NCBI GenBank assembly: GCA_937988885.1
Contig: CALKHR010000050.1
Coordinates: 14,638-78,637, forward strand
Reading direction: 5' to 3'
Source of the DNA: an uncultured Roseiflexaceae bacterium
GTDB lineage: Bacteria; Chloroflexota; Chloroflexia; Chloroflexales; Roseiflexaceae
DNA length: 64,000 bases
Shown here: positions 41,098 through 52,101 of the stretch, piece by piece
How positions within the stretch are numbered: position 1 is the stretch's first letter
Layout of the letters: every line of letters begins with the position of its first letter
The notes under the pieces: generated by a model
The model's database searches: none
What the model was told of the DNA's origin: nothing
What the model saw: only the letters and a program-made list of their open reading frames with translations
Position numbers and translations under genes: made by a program

Positions 41098-42906
41098 TTA
41101 ACCCGCAACCTGCTCGCCAACCTGCTCCCGCTGATAGCGAGCAAAAATGCGTCGATACGCCTCGCTCGTCGCCAACAACTCCTCGTGGGTGCCCTGAGCC
41201 ACCAACTCGCCGCGCCGCAGCACCAAAATATGGTCCGCCCAGCGGATCTGCGAGATACGATGCGTGATCAAGAGCGTCGTGCGGTTCTGCAGAATGCGCC
41301 GCATCGCACGCTGGATCTGATCCTCGGTGGCGCTATCGATCGCGCTCGTCGAGTCATCCAGAATCAAAATGCGCGGATTGGTGAGGAAGGCCCGCGCGAT
41401 CGCGATGCGCTGGCGCTGCCCGCCCGAAAGCGTCACGCCGCGCTCGCCCACCATCGTATCGTACCCATCCGGGAAGCTCATAATGAAGTCGTGCGCCTGC
41501 GCCTCACGGGCGGCCTGCTCGATCTGCTCTCGTGTGACTTCGCCCCTCGCACCAAACGCGATATTCTCGGCGATGGTGCGCGTGAACAGGAAGATGTCCT
41601 GCTCGATCGTCGAGATCTGCGACCGGAGCGACTCCATACTCCATTCGCGCACATCAACGCCATCGACCAGCACCCGCCCGGAAGTCGCATCGTAAGTGCG
41701 GTTCACCAGCTTAGTGAGCGTGCTCTTGCCGGAGCCGGTCTGGCCCACAATCGCGATCGTTTGCCCGGGTTTGGCGTGGAAGGAGATGTTCTTCAAGATC
41801 ATGCCGCCGTTCGCCTGGTCGGCATCGTCCGAATAGCCGAAGCTCACCTGCTCAAAGCGGATGTCGCCCTGCAACTGCGCCGCGTGACCCTCAACATTCT
41901 CGTCCATCTCGGTCTCGGCCTTGATCAGTGCCAGAATACGCTCGGCGCTCGCCAAGCCGAGTTGCACCAGCGCAAAGCTAAACAACGAGATGAAGGTCGG
42001 GAAGTTCAGCACGCTAAACAGGCCCATGTAGGCCACCACATCGCCGAGCGAAATCTGCCCACCGCGGTAGAGGAACAGTGCGTGCCCCAACGCCAAGCCA
42101 AACGCGATACCGAACAGCAGCAGAGGCAGGTAGCGCGCCCGGATCTTGCCCTCCTGCACGAACAGATCGCGGTAGCGCATCGCGTTCAGCCCAAACAGCT
42201 TGCGCTCCTGCGGCTCCTGCGCGTAACCCTTCACCACCTCAATACCGCTGACAGCCTCGGCCAAACGCGAGTTGACCACACCAAACTGCTCGCGCAGCGC
42301 CATCGAAACAGGGTTCAACTGACGGCTGTAGCGTCGCAAGGCGAACACAAACGTCAGCAAGAACAGCAGCGGCACCGTCAGCAGTTCGATACGGATGAAC
42401 CCCATACCGACCAGTGGCATGATCGTAAACAGCGCCGATTCCATAATCAGCCCAGCGCCAGGACTCACCATCATGTTCAGTTGTTGCACATCGTTCGTCG
42501 CACGAGCCATCACATCACCCACCTGTTGGCGGTTGTGGAAGGTTTGGCTCTTCCCGAGCAGACTGATGTACAACTCCTCGCGTGAGTCGCGCTCCAAGCG
42601 CTGCGCCAGCGTCTCCATCGCCGAGATGCGCACAAGATCGACCACACCCACACCAAACCGCACCGCAAGCACCATCAGCGCCAGCCACCCCAGTTGCTCC
42701 AGCGTCGCATCGGGCAATTGGATCAGATCAAACGCTTGACCGATCAGCACGGCTCCGTAGCTGTAGAGCGCGCTTGTGCAGATGTTGCCCAGCAACATGC
42801 CCAAGGGTAGCCAGGGGTACCGCAAAATATGCGATATGATCCAGCGGACAGGAGAACGGGTGTCGTAGACATACGCATCCGCGACGGTAAACTCTCGTCG
42901 TGCCAC
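41098..42906 (-). CDS. ABC exporter half-transporter (first gene of pair)
   Basis: About 602 residues with membrane domain and ATPase (IVGQTGSGKSTLTKLV, LSGGQRQRIAIARAF, ILILDDSTSAIDSATE). Walker B ends in Asp-Asp-Ser instead of Asp-Glu-Ala/Ser, so this half lacks the catalytic glutamate: the degenerate site typical of heterodimeric exporters such as BmrC/LmrC. Start GTG 42906 is chosen because AAAGGGGGG stands right before it and the longer frame would begin inside repeat R1 copy C. The repeat ends 24 bases upstream and may influence its promoter. Confidence 0.9.
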   Translation of the reverse strand: MARREFTVADAYVYDTRSPVRWIISHILRYPWLPLGMLLGNICTSALYSYGAVLIGQAFDLIQLPDATLEQLGWLALMVLAVRFGVGVVDLVRISAMETLAQRLERDSREELYISLLGKSQTFHNRQQVGDVMARATNDVQQLNMMVSPGAGLIMESALFTIMPLVGMGFIRIELLTVPLLFLLTFVFALRRYSRQLNPVSMALREQFGVVNSRLAEAVSGIEVVKGYAQEPQERKLFGLNAMRYRDLFVQEGKIRARYLPLLLFGIAFGLALGHALFLYRGGQISLGDVVAYMGLFSVLNFPTFISLFSFALVQLGLASAERILALIKAETEMDENVEGHAAQLQGDIRFEQVSFGYSDDADQANGGMILKNISFHAKPGQTIAIVGQTGSGKSTLTKLVNRTYDATSGRVLVDGVDVREWSMESLRSQISTIEQDIFLFTRTIAENIAFGARGEVTREQIEQAAREAQAHDFIMSFPDGYDTMVGERGVTLSGGQRQRIAIARAFLTNPRILILDDSTSAIDSATEDQIQRAMRRILQNRTTLLITHRISQIRWADHILVLRRGELVAQGTHEELLATSEAYRRIFARYQREQVGEQVAG

Positions 42907-42929
42907 AAACCCCCCTTTCTGATGAGATG

Positions 42930-43131
42930 ATACCAAACCCGAGTGCTCACTCACACCATCGAATGTCTGTTGAACGCATTTCTTCAGCTTGAATTGATAC
43001 CAACATTTCCATCTCAGGCGGTGTCAAAGCGCTGCTACATGCAGCGCTTTGACACCACAAAAAACGTAAAGTACCTTGCTGCCGCAGGCGAGGCTGCTTT
43101 TCAATGAACACTATCCGACCGGATTTGGTAT
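42930..43131. repeat. R1 MITE-like element, copy C (202 bp)
   Basis: Termini ATACCAAACCCG and CGGATTTGGTAT. It has a 16-pair perfect hairpin (43020-43035 with 43041-43056) and the tail ACCTTGCTGCCGCAGGC. Compared with copy B, the hairpin differs on both arms in matching fashion. The following 200 bases (43132-43328) hold no gene; a six-base inverted repeat AACCTG/CAGGTT lies at about 43300-43321. Confidence 0.75.
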
Positions 43132-43328
43132 GAGATGATGTTGGAAGACACTCTAGTTTAACAACAACGTGTGACACCTACGGTCACATGTAGCACAAAC
43201 GATCGACGCTCGTAGAACATCTTTGCGCATCTATGCGATACAAAGGTATAGCATACGCGGTGCCGAGAACAAGCACGAGCACACAAAGACCGAACCCGAA
43301 CCTGTACACATGATCAGGTTGACACCGG

Positions 43329-44186
43329 CTAACGGGTTCGGCTCATCAAAGGCGTAGGGGATACCGACAGAGGCGCAAAAAAGCGGCGGATCAAGTGAGC
43401 GCTCTCTTCGGGGCGCTCAATCGGGAGCAAGTGTCCAGCGCCAGCCAGCGTCACCAGTTGAGCGCGGGGGATGGCGTGGCGTAGGCGCTCGACAGCCGAG
43501 AGATCGTACAGCGCATCGCGCTCGCCCCACAGCAACAGGGTAGGCGCCTGGATTCCACCGATTTGCCGCATCACAAAGCGCCACTCGTCGCGTTGACGCA
43601 ACGCGCGCACCAGGCTGATCCGCGACTGCGCCGAGCCCAGCGTCGCACGAATCTGCGCGATATGCTGCTCCTGCGGCGAGTTATCGCCGAGCGCAGAGCG
43701 CACATACCAGCGGGCCTGCCATGTGGCCGTGAGGCGTAACACCAAACGCAGCGCACCGGGCACCGCGCGCAACCGACGGGCCATGCGCGCCTGAAACGTC
43801 TGCGGCCACCGTTCGAATCCAAGCGCGCCCATTACTGCCACGCCGCGCACCCGCTCGGGATGCCGCGCCGCCAAGCCGAGCGCCAATGCGCCGCCGCTGC
43901 CCAAGCCCACCACGAAGCTCGGCACAATCTTCAGGCTCGAAATCAGGCTCGCCACCAGACGAATCAGCGTATCGGGGGAGTCATTGCGCCGCAGGGGTTC
44001 CGAGCGCCCGTAACCCGGCAGGTCGAGCGCGATCACGCGGAAATGACCCACGAGGAACGGCAGCATCGGTGCCCAAAGTTGATGGTCGAACAGCGCGCCG
44101 TGCAACAACAGCAACGGCGGGCCTTGGCCATCGGTCACATAACCAAGCGTTCGACCATCAAGCTGAATCTGGGCATTACGAAGCAT
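43329..44186 (-). CDS. Alpha/beta-hydrolase
   Basis: About 285 residues from ATG 44186; an upstream TTG (44237) in frame is possible and has GAG close by, so the start is uncertain. The oxyanion region LLLLHGALFDHQLW, the nucleophile elbow GLGSGGALALG (Ser), an acid in LLLWGERDALYD and the final His in GAGHLLPIERPEE form a complete catalytic triad. The substrate is unknown. It lies downstream of the M16 peptidase gene with near overlap, so the two are probably co-transcribed. Confidence 0.82.
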   Translation of the reverse strand: MLRNAQIQLDGRTLGYVTDGQGPPLLLLHGALFDHQLWAPMLPFLVGHFRVIALDLPGYGRSEPLRRNDSPDTLIRLVASLISSLKIVPSFVVGLGSGGALALGLAARHPERVRGVAVMGALGFERWPQTFQARMARRLRAVPGALRLVLRLTATWQARWYVRSALGDNSPQEQHIAQIRATLGSAQSRISLVRALRQRDEWRFVMRQIGGIQAPTLLLWGERDALYDLSAVERLRHAIPRAQLVTLAGAGHLLPIERPEESAHLIRRFFAPLSVSPTPLMSRTR

Positions 44187-44239
44187 ATTATGAACGAACC
44201 AAGCGCATCGACACACAGCACGATGCGCATCACCCAACG

Positions 44240-46924
44240 TTACTCTTTAGGGCCTGCCACCACGAGGATATAGCGATCGGTGGACAGATACTTGTTCGCG
44301 ACCGCCTTGACCTGCTCGGCATCGATGCTCCGCACAATCGAAGGATAGCGCGAAATATAATCGAAGCCGAGGCCGTAGCGCTGAATGCCCAGCAATGTAC
44401 CGGCGATCCCGTCGTTGGTCTCCAGGCCCAGCACCAGGCTACCAGTCATATAATCGTGGGCATCGGCGAGCTCCTGCTCCGTTGGCCCCTCAGCAACGAA
44501 ACGCTCGATCTCGTGCAGAATGGCCGTCACCGCCCGCTCTACATGGATCGGGTTGATGCCCGCCAGCGCCGCCCACGGGCCAGCGCCGAGATCCGCATCG
44601 ATATTGCTGCCGCAGTAGTAGGCCAAGCCCTGCTGCTCGCGCACGTTGTCGCCCAACCGACCGCCCATACCGATGCGACCTAGGATCATATTCGCCACGC
44701 TCGCGGCGTAGTAATCGGGGTCCATGCGCGTGAGGCCGTGCACCGCCCAAATCACATCGCTCTGCATCTTGCCGGGCAATGTCACATCGCGGCGCTGAAT
44801 GCCCTCCAACGGCGGCACGTACGGCAGATCCTGCGTAGGAATCGGGCCCTGAGGCTCCCACAGGCCGAACGTGCGCTCAAGCTCCGCGATCACCGCATCC
44901 GGCTCAACATCGCCCACAATCGCGATGGTGCTGGCCGCCGGGTGGTAGAGCTTGTGGAAGTTCACCAGATCCTCGCGAGTGATGCCCTGCACCGTGGCGA
45001 TCGTGCCGCTGCTCAAGCGGCTGTAGGGGTGCTCCGGCGGGAACAGCAGCGAGCGCACCACACGCGACGCCTGAACGCGCGTCTCCTGCTCGGCCTCGCG
45101 CAAGTTCATCAGAAACTGGCCGCGCAACCGCTCGATCTCCACCTCGGGGAAGGTCGGCGTGCTCAACATCTCGGCCAAGATCTCCAAGATCAGCGGCAGA
45201 TCCTCGGCCAGCGCGCGCCCGCCGAAGCCGCTGGTGTGCAGGCCACCGCCTGCGTTCACGCTCGCGCCGCGTGCCTCGGTCTCGGCCACGATCTGCTGGA
45301 AGGTGCGCTTGGCCGTACCACGGATCAGCGATGCGCCCGTGAAGGTCGCCAAGCCGCTCTTCTCGGCAGACTCGTTCACCGCACCGACCCGCACCTCGCC
45401 CCGCACGCTGACGGTCGGGCTGCTCGCGTTGCGCTGGATCAGCGCGACCATACCGTTCGGCAGCACGTAGCGCACCGCCGTCTCGATGGTGGCCGCGCCG
45501 TTCTGGCTCGATGTGCCATTCTGAGTGGCTGCAATCGGTCGTTGGCTCGGCACAGCCGAGGGCAGCGCCGCATCGAAGCCGCCAGTGTAGAAGAACGCCT
45601 TCTGCTGCATAGAGCGATTGTAGTGGCCGTTGTCCTCCGCGCCGCCGCCGGAATCTTCGGTGGGGATGAAATGCCCAACCGTGCGATGCTTCTCGGTCAG
45701 GTAGGTCTGCGCCACGCGCCGCACATCCTCAGCCGTCACCGCCGAGATCTCATCGAGAAGGGTTTCGGGGCGCTTGTAGGTGTCCAGCACCTCCCACATC
45801 CCAAGCAGCAACGCCTGGCTCGTCACGCTCTCGCTCGAGTAGGCGATCTGCGCGCGCACCTGCTTCAGCACCTTCGACATCTCATCGGCGCTCACACCAT
45901 CCTGCTGGATCTTCTCGACCTCGCGGATCAGCGCGGCCTCAACTTCGGCAGCGGTGTGGTTATCGTGAGCGGTAGCTTCAAGTTCAAACAGATGCGGATC
46001 GTAGGAGGCGCGATAGCCGCTGCCAGCGTAGGCCGCCAACTGCGTCTCAATCAGGGCGCGGTAGATGCGAGCGCTGCGGTTCGTCTGCGCGCCACCACCG
46101 AACGACATCGGCTTCGCGCCCGAGAGCACCGCATCGAGCACCACCATCGGCGCGAAATCGGCCTCGCGGCAACTCGGCGCGTGATACGCGATCTGCACAT
46201 ACTGGGCAGGGCCCGGTCGGCGCACAATCACACGTCGTTCACCCTGCTGCTCCGGCTCCACGGCACGCACCTTCGGCAAGGTCGGGCCAGTGGGCAGGCC
46301 GCCGAAGTAGTGCTCGGCCTTCTTCAGCATCTCATCGGTCTTGAAATCGCCGACTAGCACCAACACCGCGTTGTTGGGCATATAGTAGGTCTGATAGTGG
46401 TTGTACAGATCGTCGCGCGTCATCGCCAGCAGGTCGCTCTTCCAACCGATCACCTCGTTGCGGTAGGGGTGCACTTGGAAGGCCGCCGCCATCAACGCCT
46501 CGTTCAGCCACCATTCCGGATCGTTCTCGTGGCCCTCGCGCTCGGAGATGATAACCGTGCGCTCGCTTTCGACCTCCGCCGGGTCGAACAGCGAATTGAC
46601 CATACGATCCGACTCGATCTGCAAACCCAACTCGATGCGATCCGCGGGCAGCGTCTCGAAGTAGGCCGTGTAATCGTTTGAGGTGAAGCCGTTGAATGTG
46701 CCGCCGTTGCGAGCAATCAGGCGATCCATCTCGCCTTTGGGAATGGCAGGCGTGCCCTTAAACAGCATATGCTCGACCCAATGGGAGATACCGGTCGTGC
46801 CGATATTCTCATTGCGCGAGCCAACCCGATACCACACCCAGCATGTCGCCACAGGAGCGGTATGCACCTCGCGGAGCAGCACCAACATGCCATTCGGTAG
46901 TGTATGAGCAGTTGTGATCGTCAT
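44240..46924 (-). CDS. M16-family zinc metallopeptidase, two-domain
   Basis: 894 residues formed by two M16 halves in one chain. The N-terminal half has the inverted zinc motif HWVEH (about residues 48-52) with the downstream ligand Glu in ERTVIISEREGHENDPEWW. The C-terminal half (from about residue 480) lacks HxxEH and keeps only the fold, with the RSLLFPPEHPYSRLSSG region. In other bacteria these halves are often two genes (active and inactive subunits). It degrades peptides, in the cytoplasm since no signal peptide is seen. Confidence 0.9.
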   Translation of the reverse strand: MTITTAHTLPNGMLVLLREVHTAPVATCWVWYRVGSRNENIGTTGISHWVEHMLFKGTPAIPKGEMDRLIARNGGTFNGFTSNDYTAYFETLPADRIELGLQIESDRMVNSLFDPAEVESERTVIISEREGHENDPEWWLNEALMAAAFQVHPYRNEVIGWKSDLLAMTRDDLYNHYQTYYMPNNAVLVLVGDFKTDEMLKKAEHYFGGLPTGPTLPKVRAVEPEQQGERRVIVRRPGPAQYVQIAYHAPSCREADFAPMVVLDAVLSGAKPMSFGGGAQTNRSARIYRALIETQLAAYAGSGYRASYDPHLFELEATAHDNHTAAEVEAALIREVEKIQQDGVSADEMSKVLKQVRAQIAYSSESVTSQALLLGMWEVLDTYKRPETLLDEISAVTAEDVRRVAQTYLTEKHRTVGHFIPTEDSGGGAEDNGHYNRSMQQKAFFYTGGFDAALPSAVPSQRPIAATQNGTSSQNGAATIETAVRYVLPNGMVALIQRNASSPTVSVRGEVRVGAVNESAEKSGLATFTGASLIRGTAKRTFQQIVAETEARGASVNAGGGLHTSGFGGRALAEDLPLILEILAEMLSTPTFPEVEIERLRGQFLMNLREAEQETRVQASRVVRSLLFPPEHPYSRLSSGTIATVQGITREDLVNFHKLYHPAASTIAIVGDVEPDAVIAELERTFGLWEPQGPIPTQDLPYVPPLEGIQRRDVTLPGKMQSDVIWAVHGLTRMDPDYYAASVANMILGRIGMGGRLGDNVREQQGLAYYCGSNIDADLGAGPWAALAGINPIHVERAVTAILHEIERFVAEGPTEQELADAHDYMTGSLVLGLETNDGIAGTLLGIQRYGLGFDYISRYPSIVRSIDAEQVKAVANKYLSTDRYILVVAGPKE

Positions 46925-47021
46925 TCATATCCCTTTCAATGTGGGGCGTGCAACGGCGTAAACAGCATCATGATAAAAGCTTGCGGCCCCAATGTCCAAT
47001 GATTCAGCGTTTAAAAACAAA

Positions 47022-47447
47022 CTAAAAACACGTCGTCCAGCGAGCGATCTGTACGCAACGTGCAAGCTGCAACTCGATCGCCTGCTGGCGCGACGAGAAT
47101 AACTGCGCTACCAACACATCGCGCACCAGGATCGGCCCGGCGATGCGCGTGACACGCACAAATGTGGGCTGGGTGCGATTCAACTCCGAAAGAGAGATTC
47201 GTCGCCAGCCCTGTTGTTCAAAATACACCCCAACCTGCGAGCGTTTCGTCTGTGCTGGCAGATCGTAGCGAATAACAGACGCCGCCAATCCCCGCCGCTC
47301 GAACTCCACGTGATCGGCGCCGGGCATCACCAAGCTCTGCCCCATCTGCGCCCAGTTCCCATACACCAATGCGGCGCATACCATCACCAAGCCACACACA
47401 AACACCGCTACGCTGAGACGTGCCAAACGTCGCATACGACCTCGCAC
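47022..47447 (-). CDS. Hypothetical membrane-anchored protein
   Basis: 141 residues: a basic N-terminus (MRGRMRRLARLS), one helix (VAVFVCGLVMVCAALVYG), and about 100 residues outside with strands (SQVGVYFEQQGWRRISL, FVRVTRIAGPILVRDVLVAQLF). It lies between the peptidase and the OYE-like gene on the same strand. No family recognised. Confidence 0.6.
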   Translation of the reverse strand: MRGRMRRLARLSVAVFVCGLVMVCAALVYGNWAQMGQSLVMPGADHVEFERRGLAASVIRYDLPAQTKRSQVGVYFEQQGWRRISLSELNRTQPTFVRVTRIAGPILVRDVLVAQLFSSRQQAIELQLARCVQIARWTTCF

Positions 47448-47469
47448 GGCGCTACTATTGGCGACTACG

Positions 47470-48417
47470 TTAGAAGATCAGGCGCGGTTGGCGGTTATCG
47501 TTGTTGTTCTCGAGTAGCAGACGCGCTTCTTGGGGCCACAGCGGATTCGTTCGTAACACCTCGTTCAGCGCCACTAAATCGGCGCTGCCTTCGCGGATCA
47601 CACTATCAACCAGCAGCGGGTCGTCGGACAAGTTGCCCACCAAGACGGGCACCTCAACCACAGCCTTCAGCCCTGCGGCCAAGGGCACCAACCAGCCCGG
47701 GAACTGCGCGATCGGCGTATCAGCGCGGCTCGTCGCCGTCACCTCCAGGAACTTCACCCCCGCGCCAATCAAGCGCTTGGCGATCACCCGCGCATCCTGC
47801 AGCGACAATCCTCCTGGCACAAACTCCTCCACATTCAGGCGCACTCCGATCAAGAACTGATCGCCGAGCCATTTCTGAATCCCTTCGATCACCATCAGCA
47901 GCAGCCGCAAACGCCCGGCGATATCGCGGCCATACATATCGCTGCGGCGGTTCTGCAGCGGCGACACCAACTGCTCGAACGGGCCGCCATCGGCAGTCGA
48001 CAGCATGATGCCCTGCGCATTCGCAGCACAAGCACGCCATGCAGCTGTAATAAACGCTTCGCCTAGCTCTAGCAATTGGGATGAATCGTAGGAGTCGATC
48101 CGGATCGGCTGGTCGAGCATAACCAGCACAGCACTGCCATGCAGGCGAGTGGTCGTAATGCTCTGGCGGAGCGCGGCGATCTGAGCATCTCCATAGAGAC
48201 CGAGGTGAGGAATGGTGGGATCGGACGGCGGAAGCACGTGGGTATGCTCAAACACCAGCATCCCAGCGCCACCTTGAGCACGGTTGCTATAGTATGTAGT
48301 AAGTGCGTTATCTGCGAATCCTCCAGAGGCGGCATATCCACTCGGCGCCGCATGCAAAATGATGCGATTGGATAGCCGTATTCGGCCAAGCGTCAGAGGG
48401 CTGAAGAGATTCAGCAT
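47470..48417 (-). CDS. Old-yellow-enzyme-like flavin oxidoreductase, atypical active site
   Basis: 315 residues with the TIM-barrel sequence of NADH:flavin oxidoreductases: FSPLTLGRIRLSNRI at the start, TTYYSNRAQGGAGMLVFEHT, and FEQLVSPLQNRRSDMYG. Where active members have the substrate-binding pair His-x-x-His/Asn (in IHGAHGYLL), this protein reads IMLSTADGGPF, so both His/Asn residues are absent. At 315 residues it is shorter than the usual 350-370. It may have lost catalysis or use another chemistry. Confidence 0.8.
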   Translation of the reverse strand: MLNLFSPLTLGRIRLSNRIILHAAPSGYAASGGFADNALTTYYSNRAQGGAGMLVFEHTHVLPPSDPTIPHLGLYGDAQIAALRQSITTTRLHGSAVLVMLDQPIRIDSYDSSQLLELGEAFITAAWRACAANAQGIMLSTADGGPFEQLVSPLQNRRSDMYGRDIAGRLRLLLMVIEGIQKWLGDQFLIGVRLNVEEFVPGGLSLQDARVIAKRLIGAGVKFLEVTATSRADTPIAQFPGWLVPLAAGLKAVVEVPVLVGNLSDDPLLVDSVIREGSADLVALNEVLRTNPLWPQEARLLLENNNDNRQPRLIF

Positions 48418-48636
48418 GGATTGCGATGTTGCCCGATTATCACATATAGAAACGTATTATAGACCACAGTTTGGGCATCCGCAAGGGGATAATGAGAGCT
48501 TTACCCCAATGCGGTCCAAATGGCAGCCAATGCGGCTTCATAAGTGGATAAATGTGCGTCCTACTCACCATTGTTGGGTATCTTCACGTTTGCGGGCAGC
48601 GGCGGTAGACGTTGAACAGAAACACCACTTAGAGCA

Positions 48637-48978
48637 CTTCAGAAAAGCATCAGGAGGCTGTGAGCAGAGACACGTGCGCGTCAGAACGCAAAAAAACGCA
48701 TACCGACCACCGAACAAGGACCATACCAAGGAACCAAATGATACCGGCATCACAGAGCGGATTCCTTGGGGTCCAGGGGCGATAAGCCCCGGTTGGGGGT
48801 TTCCAAAGGGCCGCAATCGGCCTCTTTGGGCTTGCGCAGCAGCCGAGTTGCTCGTGCGAACGCGCATTCCCGCGTATAGCGCATCCGATGCTCTCGCAAA
48901 AGAGACGCATCAGCATGTGTTGAACGTTTATAACCCGCCTGATGTCCGTTGCTTCAGCATTGGCATGCTTTTCAGAAG
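48637..48978 (-). repeat. R2 dispersed repeat, copy 2 (342 bp, intact)
   Basis: Termini CTTCAGAAAAGCAT and ATGCTTTTCAGAAG are inverted repeats (13 of 14). The interior reads, on the minus strand, like 21221-21559. It keeps the hairpin CCAAAGAGGCC/GGCC-CTTTGG and a second inverted repeat CCAAGGAA...TTCCTTGG. It lies alone between the OYE-like gene and aconitase. The remaining gap 48418-48636 has no gene I can support. Confidence 0.75.
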
Positions 48979-48998
48979 GCTTCTTATTTAACGCACAA

Positions 48999-49035
48999 CA
49001 ACACGCGATCAGCCTTGTGAGCCGATCGCGTGTTG
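48999..49035 (-). terminator. Terminator of aconitase gene
   Basis: CAACACGCGATC (48999-49010) pairs with GATCGCGTGTTG (49024-49035), twelve pairs, loop of 13 with two further pairs. On the minus strand TTGTG follows. It is 17 bases past the aconitase stop. Confidence 0.7.
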
Positions 49036-49051
49036 CGGAATACCCAACGGT

Positions 49052-51862
<2,811 letters not shown>

Positions 51863-51902
51863 TGGTCTACCCTTTCGCTAGGTATTATTGGAAGCTGTCC
51901 CC

Positions 51903-51931
51903 ATTATAAATTCTTTTAGTCAGTCTGAAAA
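51903..51931 (-). promoter_or_regulatory. Promoter of aconitase gene
   Basis: On the minus strand TTTTCA (51931-51926), 17-base spacer, TATAAT (51908-51903), about 40 bases before the start codon. The -35 matches at four of six positions. Confidence 0.55.
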
Positions 51932-52101
51932 ATAGGTACTACCGATAAGAGAGATAAATTTTGTCTATGCCAAGCGTCAAATTCTGTGGTACCATGCCAA
52001 GACCCGCCGCAAACGGGGCCTTAACCATACACCATACGAGGGCAGCCAATATCTTCCCCCTCAATTGAAGCGCCGCCCTAGCTCACAGAGCCGAGGCAAG
52101 T

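Noticed and set aside
44738..46357. 539-codon open frame antisense to the M16 peptidase
   Set aside because: No domain and strongly biased composition; the peptidase is certain.
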